Source: Streptosporangiaceae bacterium (GTDB lineage: Bacteria > Actinomycetota > Actinomycetes > Streptosporangiales > Streptosporangiaceae). Taken from it: a stretch of DNA of 64,000 nt. Position 1 is the stretch's first letter. Every line of letters starts with the position of its first letter. The position numbers and the translations under genes are program-made. Location of the stretch: assembly GCA_019245115.1 (NCBI GenBank), contig JAFARZ010000160.1, positions 1-64,000 of the forward strand, read 5' to 3'. This document shows, one piece after another, positions 1-7,223 of this stretch. Under the pieces are notes generated by a model, which ran no database searches, was not told where the DNA came from, and worked only from the letters and a program-made list of their open reading frames with translations.

Positions 1-142
1 GTTGCGGGGCAGGATCTTCATGGCGGTACAGGAGACACAGCTAGCCTAGCCGCCCATCGGGGCCTGCTTGAGCCGTGTGCGGTGACGAACCGCTCGCACG
101 GTTCTAAGGGGGGCGGGGCGCAGAAATGCGCTCCGCCTACCC
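1..142 (+). mobile_element. 3' end of a group II intron (domains V and VI), partial
   Basis: From about position 70 the sequence folds as a group II intron domain V. An 8-bp stem carrying the catalytic AGC triad (GAGCCGTG with CACGGTTC, closing G-C, A-U, G.U) leads through a two-base bulge to a GC-rich hairpin. It is followed by a long domain VI hairpin with a GAAA loop near 124-127 and a 3' strand ending CCTACC near 141, in which an unpaired A fits the branch point. The rest of the intron and any reverse transcriptase lie left of the window. The same CCTACC ending occurs in the second intron of this window, which supports the boundary to within one or two bases. The first 65 bases are probably the tail of domain IV. 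Confidence is good for identity and moderate for the exact end. Confidence 0.8.
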
Positions 143-214
143 GGCGAACACCAGGACGGAGAGGCAGTGACAACATGGAGGACGTCGCCCGCGTCCGGAT
201 AGGAGTCTTCCTCG

Positions 215-1039
215 ATGACGCTGCGGAGCACGGCCACCGTCGTTCGCGCCCTTGACGGCCTGCGCTTAGCTGGCACGCTGGTAACATCGGGCAGTGCCGC
301 TGAGCGGGCTGTTGTCCTGGTTCACGGGGGCGGGGTTACCCGCGAGGAGGGTGGCTTTTTTACTCGGTTGGCGGCCGGGTTTGGTGAGGCTGGTGTGGCG
401 TCCCTCCGGTGTGACCTTCGAGGCCATGGTGACAGTGAGGGCGAACAGCCAGAGATGACGCTCTGTGTGCATCTCAACGATATCCGCGCGGCTATCGACC
501 ATATTCGTGAAGCAACCAGAGTAACGGCGATCAGTTTGCTCGGCGCTAGCTTCGGTGGTGGTCTCTGCGCCTACTACGCCGCCAAGCATCCAGAGCGTCT
601 GACACGGCTTGTGCTGCTCAACCCGCAGCTCAACTACAAGAACCGTTATATCGATCAGAAACCGTACTGGTCCGATGATCGACTGAGTGACGAAGCTGCG
701 CAGAAGCTACGTGAGCAGGGCTATATCAGCCATTCGCCGACCGTCAAGCATGGTCGAGCCCTCCTGAATGAGGTATTCTGGATCAGACCGCACCTCGTGC
801 TCAGCGAGATCACAGCACCTACGCTCATCGTGCATGGCACCCAAGACACGTTTGTTCCCATCGAATCGTCACGCTCCGCTATCTACCAGTTCACCACGGA
901 ACGCAAGCTCGTTGAGATCGAAGGAGCGCAACACGGCTTCGCGGTGCATGACGATCCCACGTATGCCAACCCGCAAAGCGAGAAATGGCAGGAGTTCGTG
1001 ATCCGCACTGCGGTGGAGTGGGTGACGACGGATTCGTGA
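215..1039 (+). CDS. alpha/beta hydrolase (serine esterase/peptidase-like)
   Basis: A 274-residue alpha/beta-hydrolase-fold protein. Visible motifs in order are the oxyanion-hole HGGG near residue 38, the strand/turn RCDLRGHGDS near 63-72, a GASFGG nucleophile elbow with the catalytic Ser near residue 112, the acid in HGTQDTFVP near 207-215, and the His in AQHGF near 241. All three catalytic residues are present, so the enzyme should be active, probably cytoplasmic because no signal peptide is visible. The substrate cannot be read from sequence. The ATG has an AGGAG about nine bases upstream. It stands alone, just after the intron 3' end and convergent with the regulator that follows, with four bases between the stop codons. 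Confidence 0.88.
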   Translation: MTLRSTATVVRALDGLRLAGTLVTSGSAAERAVVLVHGGGVTREEGGFFTRLAAGFGEAGVASLRCDLRGHGDSEGEQPEMTLCVHLNDIRAAIDHIREATRVTAISLLGASFGGGLCAYYAAKHPERLTRLVLLNPQLNYKNRYIDQKPYWSDDRLSDEAAQKLREQGYISHSPTVKHGRALLNEVFWIRPHLVLSEITAPTLIVHGTQDTFVPIESSRSAIYQFTTERKLVEIEGAQHGFAVHDDPTYANPQSEKWQEFVIRTAVEWVTTDS

Positions 1040-1043
1040 GGTG

Positions 1044-2237
1044 TCAGTGAGCGATGACCGCCTCACGCAGGGCGCGCGGTCCCGGTCGATTGTGCCAGGG
1101 CTTGAGTGTCTCTAGCGACCGCATGAGTTCCCGCTTGGTGCGCTGTGACCCGGTGGCCGTGGCGATCTCCACAGCTTCCAGCCCGACCGTTGCAGCAGCA
1201 TCGGGTTCACCGGCAAGCGCCCAGGAGAACGTCAAGCGAGCCAGGAAATAACCACGGCTTCGGTGCGAGAGCTTGCCGGTAGATAGTGCTTGTTGATACA
1301 AGGTGACGGCGTGGCGCGGCTTGCCGGCCTCGAGGTAACAGGGCGCGTTCCGAAGCGGAAGCATATCCTCGGTGCAGTATATACCGAGATGACTATCCAA
1401 GTCATCAGGCGTGGTGCCAGCTACCAGGAGGCGTGCGTCATCGAGCTTTTGCTCAATAACACTAAGGGGTTCACCAGTCATAGCGAGTCCCCGCGCCTCT
1501 AGCTGTGTGATTTCAGCACGGAGGTGGCGGGGCAACTGATACGGGCCATACTGTGCCGCCTGGGCCACTGTCAACATCCGTAGAGCGTCGCCCTCGTCAT
1601 AAGCCGCATACGACTTCTTCATCAGGATGTAGCCCTGCATTGTGAGGTCGCCGGACTCCTGCGCCCACTCGGTAGCTCGGCGATACCACCATGAGGCGCG
1701 CTCGGGATTGTGTAGGTCACGGTAGAGCCAACCGGCGAGCTCAGCGCCCCACGCCCCAACGGAAAGTAGTTGCGGCAGGACATCGAGCCGTACCTCACGA
1801 GCACTCTGCTCGATAGCACCCAGGACGCCGAGCACCACCGGTAGCGTCTTGGTCGGACCGTAAGCACCGTCATCGTCCTCACAGGTGTCGAGTTGACGAC
1901 GGAAGTACGTCACCACCGAGTGGTCCAGGTACCGACGAGCGCCCGCCAAGGCAGCGGCGAGATGGCGTTGCTCGTCGGGATCAAGCCCGTCATCTACCTC
2001 GGCGTCGGAAGGATCTGTCTCCGTGTCAACCGCAAGCAGCAGCTCCTCCAGCCTCGCGAGCGTGATACCCAGCAATTTGGCCAGCTTGGGCCGCAGCCAT
2101 GACAGTGGTTCGGTCTCGCCGCTCTCCCAGCGGGCGATGGTAGAGCGGTCCACACCGAGCCGGTAGGCCGCCTCCTCCTGGGTGAAGCCGGCGGCCTTCC
2201 GGGCTCTCACCAACAGCACACGTTTACGGCGCATCAT
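1044..2237 (-). CDS. XRE-family regulator with TPR-like C-terminal half
   Basis: The N-terminal 60 residues form a helix-turn-helix of XRE/Cro type (AGFTQEEAAYRLGVDRSTIARWE). The remaining 330 residues are a helical, Ala/Leu-rich region like the repeat-bearing sensor halves of actinobacterial XRE proteins. I place the start at the ATG at 2237 because GAGGGGG lies nine bases upstream; an in-frame GTG at 2267 would add ten residues but lacks a Shine-Dalgarno sequence. It diverges from two small genes at 2578-3335, one of which belongs to a paralogous family that is next to an XRE regulator at all three of its sites in this window. It probably binds the intergenic region between them; the ligand is unknown. 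Confidence 0.85.
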   Translation of the reverse strand: MMRRKRVLLVRARKAAGFTQEEAAYRLGVDRSTIARWESGETEPLSWLRPKLAKLLGITLARLEELLLAVDTETDPSDAEVDDGLDPDEQRHLAAALAGARRYLDHSVVTYFRRQLDTCEDDDGAYGPTKTLPVVLGVLGAIEQSAREVRLDVLPQLLSVGAWGAELAGWLYRDLHNPERASWWYRRATEWAQESGDLTMQGYILMKKSYAAYDEGDALRMLTVAQAAQYGPYQLPRHLRAEITQLEARGLAMTGEPLSVIEQKLDDARLLVAGTTPDDLDSHLGIYCTEDMLPLRNAPCYLEAGKPRHAVTLYQQALSTGKLSHRSRGYFLARLTFSWALAGEPDAAATVGLEAVEIATATGSQRTKRELMRSLETLKPWHNRPGPRALREAVIAH

Positions 2238-2577
2238 GACGTGCAGCCCCCTCGACGGAATGGTCACCTAGGAGGGTGAGGGTACCGGCAACGCTGGTCA
2301 GTCCGGATACCACAGCAGCCGTGCAACACCAGTGCGGCATTGGCAGGCTGGTGCGCGGCTACGTGCAGCGGCTTGGCTTGGCGGTATGGCCCCAACGCCG
2401 AGAGACGGCGAGCTGAGCAAGTCCTGGCGCCCCGGCGGGCTCATGCTGCGCGGTGAGTCGGTGAAGTGGGTGGTGCCTGGGGCTGCGTGGCTGCGGGGAG
2501 CGGTGACCGCACGGCTGGGTGCGTGCCATCGGTGCTGGTCGATGTCCTGACTCTGGCGCAGCAGGCGCCCGGGCTGA
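2238..2577. other. divergent intergenic region without a recognisable gene
   Basis: About 340 bases separate the regulator from the small Cys-rich protein. Open frames here lack coding features I recognise and I see no RNA gene. It presumably holds the promoters of both divergent transcripts. Confidence 0.4.
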
Positions 2578-3039
2578 GTGATGAGCAGGTACCCGGTGGA
2601 TGGTCAGGTGCATCTGCTGGTGGTCGCGGGTGATCTTCCCTGGGGTGTGGCTAAGGCCCGGTGTGGTGCGGTGCTGCCCTCCGGGATTCCCTGCCAGCAC
2701 GAGCGGTCCCCCTCGGGTGCGCACCGCACCTGCCCGACGTGCGCGCAGATCGTAAAAAGGCCCACCTCGGTTCCGGTGGACCGGTGGGTGTGCTCCCAGG
2801 ACACTGCTGAGGGCCAGTCCGTTGCCGCTGCCGCCGGGCGCCCGAAAACGGTACGGGTGATGTGGGTGCGTTGCCGGGTCGATGAGCAGCTGCACCTGCT
2901 CAATCCCCGGGCTGCGCTCCGGCTCGCGGGGGGCTGTGTGGTGGCGTTGTGCGGTGTTCTGCTCGTCATCCAGGACGTGGCTGTACGCGGAGGGGGCACA
3001 CCCTGTTCGACGTGCCTGGTCGTGCGGAGCGCGTCATGA
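2578..3039 (+). CDS. small Cys-rich protein with an internal duplication (putative zinc-binding)
   Basis: A 153-residue protein built from two diverged copies of one motif. Each copy has a VHLL or LHLL strand, a mid-repeat Cys before a short hydrophobic stretch, and a terminal CxxC (CPTC near residue 56, CSTC near residue 145). Paired Cys residues of this kind suggest two small zinc ribbons or treble clefs. Similar short proteins are found beside XRE regulators in actinomycetes, but I know no assigned function. GTG is taken as start and is directly followed by an in-frame ATG. It lies 59 bases before the DPHVTG small protein in the same direction and is probably co-transcribed with it. No membrane segment or signal peptide is convincing. 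Confidence 0.65.
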   Translation: MMSRYPVDGQVHLLVVAGDLPWGVAKARCGAVLPSGIPCQHERSPSGAHRTCPTCAQIVKRPTSVPVDRWVCSQDTAEGQSVAAAAGRPKTVRVMWVRCRVDEQLHLLNPRAALRLAGGCVVALCGVLLVIQDVAVRGGGTPCSTCLVVRSAS

Positions 3040-3098
3040 ATTGTCCCGATGAGCGGGCGGGACACGATCCCGCCCCTTACTGAGAAATGAGGTCAACC

Positions 3099-3335
3099 AT
3101 GACCGTGGTGGAAGGCGCGACCGCGAAGGCGGGTCGCAAAAATCGCAGGGCGATCCCCGCTCAGTGTGGGGTGCACGGGGGTCCACGAGGTTTCACCAAC
3201 GTGGTCGTGGAGCGCAAGGAGAATGGGGACATCATTCTCGACCCGCACGTCACCGGCCAATGCGTGATCATCTTTGATGAGGCCGCCGCGGCGACGTTGT
3301 TCGACGTACTCGGGACCTGGCGGGGCGACGCCTGA
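3099..3335 (+). CDS. small DPHVTG-motif protein, paralogue A
   Basis: A 78-residue protein whose core reads C-x-V-x-x-GGP near residue 23, then GFTNVVV, then DIILDPHVTGQC, then an acidic FDE and a C-terminal amphipathic stretch ending LGTWRG. Two other copies of this family occur in the window (22975-23208 and 47390-47797) with the same spacing of Cys, GP, F-x-N, DPHV(T/P)GxC and terminal Trp. Each lies beside an XRE regulator, reminiscent of the XRE/DUF397 pairs of actinomycetes, although the sequence is not DUF397. I chose the ATG at 3099 because GAGG sits seven bases upstream; an ATG at 3087 is possible. The function is unknown; a regulator-partner or antitoxin-like role is inference from context only. 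Confidence 0.7.
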   Translation: MTVVEGATAKAGRKNRRAIPAQCGVHGGPRGFTNVVVERKENGDIILDPHVTGQCVIIFDEAAAATLFDVLGTWRGDA

Positions 3336-3379
3336 TGAGTAGCGTCGCCCCAAGTCCCGACTTGGGCTAACAGGCTCAC

Positions 3380-4225
3380 TTACCGGAGCTGACTACGGTA
3401 CTCGTCTGCTATACGGAGGAGCTCAGCGCGAGCCTCGTCACCGAACACCGCCAGCCGTTCAAGCTCACCGAACAGCGCACTGTAAGTGGCGATGTCCTCC
3501 GGGTCATCGATCAGGGCAGTCGCGGTCTTGGTGCCCAGCATCACAGCGCGGTCATCGAAGAGGGAGAAACCATGCGGTGCCAACACGGTCGCTGGCGTGC
3601 GCCGAATGATCAATCCGATTCGGACACCCGGTAACTGACTCATCTCGGCGATGTGGTCGACCTGTTCAACCATCAGCGCTGCATCGCGGACGCACCAGTC
3701 CAGCGCGCTCTCTGCTTGGATCAGTACCCAGGCCCGACCGGGCTCAGCGAGAGCCGTTTGTCGGGCGAGTCGACGGGCCACGCCATCAGCGATCTGGGTT
3801 GGGGTGCGGCCTCGGGAGGTAAATACCACCTCTGCGTAGGCGGAGGTCTGCAACATCCCGAAGATGATGTTCGGTTGGTAGGCACGGATCAGGGCCGATG
3901 ACCGCTCGATCTTTCCTAGGCGTTCTTGGAAGTGGTTGAGGCCGCGCTGCATGATAATCCGTGAATCCAGGTGCTCAGGCCTGATCGCGGTGGCCAGCTC
4001 CACTAGCCGAGTTATGGTGCCCTGGTCAGCGCGGTAGACCCGGGCGAGGGCCGCAACGGTTTCCGGCGCGGGCACCAGCCCACCACGCTCAATGCGGGAC
4101 AGTCCGGCTTGGCTGATACCGGCGGCTGTCGCGGCGGGCACCTGCTTCATGCCGGCGGCGTTCCGCAGGTCCCTCAACGAACGCGACAGTTCGTCGCGGC
4201 CACTCCCGCCGCGCGCCGTGCTCAC
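3380..4225 (-). CDS. XRE regulator with DUF5753 C-terminal domain
   Basis: A 281-residue protein. Residues 15-70 form an XRE helix-turn-helix (LRDLRNAAGMKQ then ATAAGISQAGLSRIERG). Residues 95-280 match the DUF5753 type found in Scr1-like regulators, with the diagnostic YQPNIIFGMLQTSAYA near residue 115, a PGVRIGLI strand and GFSLFDD near 217. Proteins of this type typically regulate a neighbouring small-protein gene or secondary-metabolite genes. Its stop-proximal side faces paralogue A convergently, and its start lies downstream of the DUF6879 gene with a 4-base ATGA overlap at 4222-4225, so the two are translationally coupled. It diverges from the peptide/methyltransferase pair at 4819 and is the likely regulator of that transcript. 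Confidence 0.88.
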   Translation of the reverse strand: MSTARGGSGRDELSRSLRDLRNAAGMKQVPAATAAGISQAGLSRIERGGLVPAPETVAALARVYRADQGTITRLVELATAIRPEHLDSRIIMQRGLNHFQERLGKIERSSALIRAYQPNIIFGMLQTSAYAEVVFTSRGRTPTQIADGVARRLARQTALAEPGRAWVLIQAESALDWCVRDAALMVEQVDHIAEMSQLPGVRIGLIIRRTPATVLAPHGFSLFDDRAVMLGTKTATALIDDPEDIATYSALFGELERLAVFGDEARAELLRIADEYRSQLR

Positions 4226-4605
4226 CCTGAGGCCGCCCGGTAGTCACGGTGACATTGCGGATGCGCTGCCCACCACTGCGTGAACGGCTCAGCCTCAGAC
4301 CACAGCACATCAGCGATGTGTCGGTATGTCACGACGACAGCTGGCGAGCTGTCGGCCTCTGCGCCTAGAGGTTGGTCCTCAGCGGTGTAGTGCAGACGAA
4401 TCACGTGCTCGTTGTCAACGAGGTAGAAGTCGCCGCCTGCTTCTGTGACAAGGCGATGCAGGTCAGGCCGCTCGGCGGTGAGTTCCAGGATGCGAATGTC
4501 CTCGTACGGATTCAACGCGTAGCTCCACTCACACTCGAACCGTAGGTAATCCGACAGCGGCAGATCCACCACATGGACTCGTCGCCGCCGCAGGCCGCAC
4601 TCCAC
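4222..4605 (-). CDS. DUF6879-like protein, apparently lacking its N-terminus
   Basis: The 127 residues match the C-terminal two-thirds of DUF6879 proteins: RVHVVDLPLSDYLRFE, an acidic ILELTAERPDL segment, FYLVDNEHVIRLHY and a Trp-rich tail. Full-length members are usually nearer 180 residues and begin with a region that is missing here. The only good Shine-Dalgarno (AGGAGG near 4635) precedes an ATG at 4628 that is out of frame with this ORF, and the DUF6879 frame is closed just upstream near 4654. Either the N-terminus has been lost by frameshift, or translation starts at the weak GTG at 4605. DUF6879 genes usually accompany XRE/DUF5753 regulators, as here. The function is unknown. Confidence 0.65.
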   Translation of the reverse strand: MECGLRRRRVHVVDLPLSDYLRFECEWSYALNPYEDIRILELTAERPDLHRLVTEAGGDFYLVDNEHVIRLHYTAEDQPLGAEADSSPAVVVTYRHIADVLWSEAEPFTQWWAAHPQCHRDYRAASG

Positions 4606-4818
4606 AGGGTCATGACCGTGAGTTCCATGAGGCTGCCTCCTGTCAGTGGGGCGTCACGTGCAGTGTCGCTAGATCGCAGCTTCTAGTCAACAGCTCTTGT
4701 AATATTACTATGATCCGTTGCATACTGGGTGAGAGGTGCCTGTCGCCCGGCACAGCGCGACGGGTGCTCGGGCCGGAGTTGGGTTGAGCCGTACACAACC
4801 CCCTGGAGGGAAGCAACC
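4606..4818. promoter_or_regulatory. divergent promoter region between DUF6879/XRE and peptide/PIMT genes
   Basis: An unusually AT-rich patch at 4695-4725 within very GC-rich surroundings includes TATGAT at 4709-4714, a plausible -10 element for rightward transcription. This is where promoters and the operator for the XRE regulator would be expected. No clear palindrome was found. Confidence 0.3.
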
Positions 4819-4950
4819 GTGGGTAACGACAACGACGACAAAGAGAAGGACGACAGTGGCGGTCGGCACCGCACTGAAGACAACACCGGCGACGCGCAAC
4901 GGGATCGACCAATACCTCCACCGCCGGACCCCGATAAGCACGACCGGTGA
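4819..4950 (+). CDS. 43-residue Asp-rich peptide, candidate substrate of the adjacent PIMT homologue
   Basis: GTG start with GGAGGG eight bases upstream. The product has eleven Asp among its 43 residues plus Lys, Arg, Asn and a PPPP stretch, and starts MGNDNDDKEKDDSGG. It shows no membrane segment, signal or Cys. Its TGA overlaps the GTG start of the methyltransferase gene (GTGA at 4947-4950), so the two are translationally coupled. Two-gene precursor/PIMT loci are known for aspartimide-forming RiPPs (imiditides), and other PIMT homologues modify Asp in lasso peptides, graspetides and lanthipeptides. By analogy this peptide may be the substrate. That is inference: no conserved core motif is proven, and the ORF could instead be a leader-like coupling peptide. 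Confidence 0.5.
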   Translation: MGNDNDDKEKDDSGGRHRTEDNTGDAQRDRPIPPPPDPDKHDR

Positions 4951-6137
4951 CTGAGCACGCCGATGCCGCCGAACTCCGGGCGCGCATGGTTGACCGGCTG
5001 TCGGCAGACGACCTAGCCGGATGGGCAGCTCAGGTGGCACCGTGGCTCCCGGCGTTGGCTACCATGCCCCGCCACGCGTTCATCCCGGATACCGTGTGGG
5101 TCAAGAACCCCCGGCACTGGCCGACGTTGTTGCCGCTGCACCGCGACGACGACCCGGCCCGGTGGCTGGCACTGGCCTACGGCGACGATGCGGTGATCAC
5201 CCAGGTCGATGACGGGCACCCGGAGGGTCCGGGGCTGGCCGGAGCGATGCAGACCAGCTCAGCGTCGGCACCGGACATCGTCGCGGTGATGCTGGCCGCG
5301 CTGGACGTCCACCCCGGACATCGGGTCTTGGAAATCGGCACCGGCACCGGGTACCACGCGGCACTGCTGGCTCAGCGGCTTGGCACCGAGCACGTCACCA
5401 GCATCGAGGTCGACCCCGACGTCGCGGTCCAGGCACGGACAGCGCTGTCCAAGACCGGCTACGGCGCAATCTGCGTGATCACCGGCGATGGGGCACTCGG
5501 GTATCCCCCGCATGCCCCCTACGACCGGATCGTCTCCACCGCGGCGGTGCACCGCATCCCCTACCCGTGGGTGCCCCAGACCCGCCCTGGCGGCAGGATC
5601 CTGCTGCCCTGGGCCACCAGCTACACCGGTGCGCTGGTGGCGTTGACCGTCGATGAGCAGGGCACCGCCCACGGTGGCATCGTCGGCGAGTCGTCGTTCA
5701 TGTGGCTGCGAGCGCAACGGGAACGGCGCGGAGCAGTAGGCGATGTCGTGGGCGAGGATGAGGACCGGGCTGAGCTCCACCTGACCCAGCTGCATCCGCA
5801 CTCGGTAGTGGGCGACCCAGGAGCCCGGTTCGCGATCGGTCAACGGGTGCCCCGATGCCAGTGGCGGTACTGGCCCTACGACCAGCAGATCGGCGCTGGG
5901 GTGCTCTGGCTCCTCGATTTCCAGTCCCGCTCCTGGGCCAAGCTCACCCACGCCACCCCTGATGCCAGCGACGAGGAGTTCCCCGTGCACCAGTCCGGGC
6001 CGCGACGGCTCTGGGACGAGGTCCACGCCGCCCACCGGTGGTGGATCGAGCACGGCAAACCCGACCCCGCTCGCTGGCGTTTCACCGTGACCCCCCGAAC
6101 CCAGCACATCGCACTAGCCCCCAATACTCAGGGCTAG
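4947..6137 (+). CDS. protein-L-isoaspartate O-methyltransferase-like enzyme (RiPP-type PIMT)
   Basis: A 396-residue SAM-dependent methyltransferase. Residues 30-235 are PIMT-like: MPRHAFIPD near 41, the characteristic Thr/Ser-rich loop before the fold (MQTSSASAPDIVAVML), motif I VLEIGTGTGYHAALLAQ near 129-145, the acidic VTSIEVDPD, and YDRIVSTAAVHRIPYPW. Repair PIMTs are only about 210-230 residues long. The extra C-terminal 160 residues (Trp-rich, with WRYWPYDQQIGAG) resemble those of PIMT homologues in actinobacterial RiPP clusters, where Asp is methylated to give aspartimide or isoaspartate. Its coupling to a tiny Asp-rich ORF and the divergent XRE/DUF6879 pair support a dedicated peptide-modifying role over general repair. 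No ATP-grasp, lanthipeptide or lasso enzyme is nearby. Confidence 0.8.
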   Translation: MTEHADAAELRARMVDRLSADDLAGWAAQVAPWLPALATMPRHAFIPDTVWVKNPRHWPTLLPLHRDDDPARWLALAYGDDAVITQVDDGHPEGPGLAGAMQTSSASAPDIVAVMLAALDVHPGHRVLEIGTGTGYHAALLAQRLGTEHVTSIEVDPDVAVQARTALSKTGYGAICVITGDGALGYPPHAPYDRIVSTAAVHRIPYPWVPQTRPGGRILLPWATSYTGALVALTVDEQGTAHGGIVGESSFMWLRAQRERRGAVGDVVGEDEDRAELHLTQLHPHSVVGDPGARFAIGQRVPRCQWRYWPYDQQIGAGVLWLLDFQSRSWAKLTHATPDASDEEFPVHQSGPRRLWDEVHAAHRWWIEHGKPDPARWRFTVTPRTQHIALAPNTQG

Positions 6138-7222
6138 AGGTCGAGGGTGATCCGGCCACCACGGCTTCGGGACACGCAGATCGTCATCGTGTCGGCGCGC
6201 TCGTTCTCGAGGAGCACGCGGTCCCGGTGGTCGACCTCGCCGGAAAGTACCCGGGTCCGGCAGGTTCCGCAGAAGCCTTGCTGGCAGGAGAAGGCAACGT
6301 CAGGCAGTGCTTCCCGGATCACCTCCAGCGCGGAGCGGTCAGCGGGCACCGTGAGCACGCGATTGCTGCGCTGCAGCGCCACCTCGAAGGCCACGCCGTC
6401 CCGGATGGGCGCTGCGGTGAACCGCTCGTAGTGCAGCGCTACCGCCGCGCTGGCCGCGAAATCCCTGCGCACCCCGGCGATGAGGGGTGCCGGACCGCAG
6501 CAGTAGACCGTGGACCCCTCGGGGGCGCAGGCCAGTAACTCCGCACCGGAGGGGAAACCGTAGCGGTCATACGGCCGGATCCGTACCCGATCGTGGTCTA
6601 GCTCGGTGAGCTCGTCAAGGAACGGCATCGACGCCCGTGAACGCCCGGTGTACACCAGCTGCCACGGCGCGCCGTCGGCGGCCGCCTGCTTGACCATCGG
6701 CAGGATCGGTGTGATGCCGATGCCACCGGCGATGAACAGGTAGCTGGCTGCGCCCACGAACGGAAAGGCGTTGCGCGGTCCGCGCACGGCCAGTGCGCTG
6801 CCCTTGCCGATCGAGTCATGCAGCTCACGCGAACCGCCATGGCCGCCCTCCAGCCGCCGCACCGCGATCCGGTAGGAGCTGCGGTCGGCGGGGTCGCCGC
6901 ACAGCGAGTAGTGGCGGCGGCGTCCGGAGGGCAGGAGCACCTGAAGGTGGCTCCCCGGTTGCCAGCGGGGCAGCTGGGCCCCCGAGGCGGCAACCAGCCG
7001 GAAGCTGCGCGCGCCGTCGGCCTCGGCGCGGACCTCCTCCACCAGGAGGATCAGATCGTGATCCACCTGCTGGGGCGGCCGGCGCCGGATGTAGGAGCCG
7101 CTGGCGATCAATTCCAGAATGGTGATCAGCTTTCCCAATATCGTGAACATCCGGTCGGGGCGCCCGCGCCCCCGCAAATCGGGTGGCGGGGCCGCACCAG
7201 CACTGGGTTGATCGGTGCTCAT
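6134..7222 (-). CDS. flavodoxin/ferredoxin reductase-type oxidoreductase with C-terminal [2Fe-2S] domain (PDR/VanB family)
   Basis: A 362-residue electron-transfer protein in the order flavin domain, NAD domain, ferredoxin. RHYSLCGDP near residue 103 is the flavin-binding RxYS motif. GGIGITPILPM near 164 and YCCGPAPLI near 234 bind the nicotinamide nucleotide. CQQGFCGTCRTRV near 313 with a later Cys ligates a plant-type [2Fe-2S] cluster. Such reductases pass electrons from NAD(P)H to oxygenases or diiron enzymes. The preceding gene's TGA is separated from this ATG (7222) by one base, so the two are coupled, and the COG3687 protein is a plausible electron acceptor. The longer frame back to 7270 overlaps that gene and is not needed. 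Last gene of the operon. Confidence 0.87.
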   Translation of the reverse strand: MSTDQPSAGAAPPPDLRGRGRPDRMFTILGKLITILELIASGSYIRRRPPQQVDHDLILLVEEVRAEADGARSFRLVAASGAQLPRWQPGSHLQVLLPSGRRRHYSLCGDPADRSSYRIAVRRLEGGHGGSRELHDSIGKGSALAVRGPRNAFPFVGAASYLFIAGGIGITPILPMVKQAAADGAPWQLVYTGRSRASMPFLDELTELDHDRVRIRPYDRYGFPSGAELLACAPEGSTVYCCGPAPLIAGVRRDFAASAAVALHYERFTAAPIRDGVAFEVALQRSNRVLTVPADRSALEVIREALPDVAFSCQQGFCGTCRTRVLSGEVDHRDRVLLENERADTMTICVSRSRGGRITLDL

Positions 7223-7223
7223 C

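Noticed and set aside
3099-3335. Small paralogue A as a DUF397 protein
   Set aside because: It lacks the W-R-K-S and V-R-D-S-K motifs of DUF397; only size and neighbourhood are similar.
4736-4954. Alternative 72-residue frame overlapping the Asp-rich peptide
   Set aside because: It is Thr/Arg-rich, lacks a ribosome-binding site at its start and does not couple to the methyltransferase as neatly as the frame from 4819.
5259-6107. Long antisense open frame opposite the PIMT gene
   Set aside because: It mirrors codon positions of the real gene, has low-complexity Gly/Val/Pro composition and no ribosome-binding site. The same applies to antisense frames at 14157-15200, 26857-27996, 28139-28963, 39044-40114, 43412-44806 and 49951-50946.
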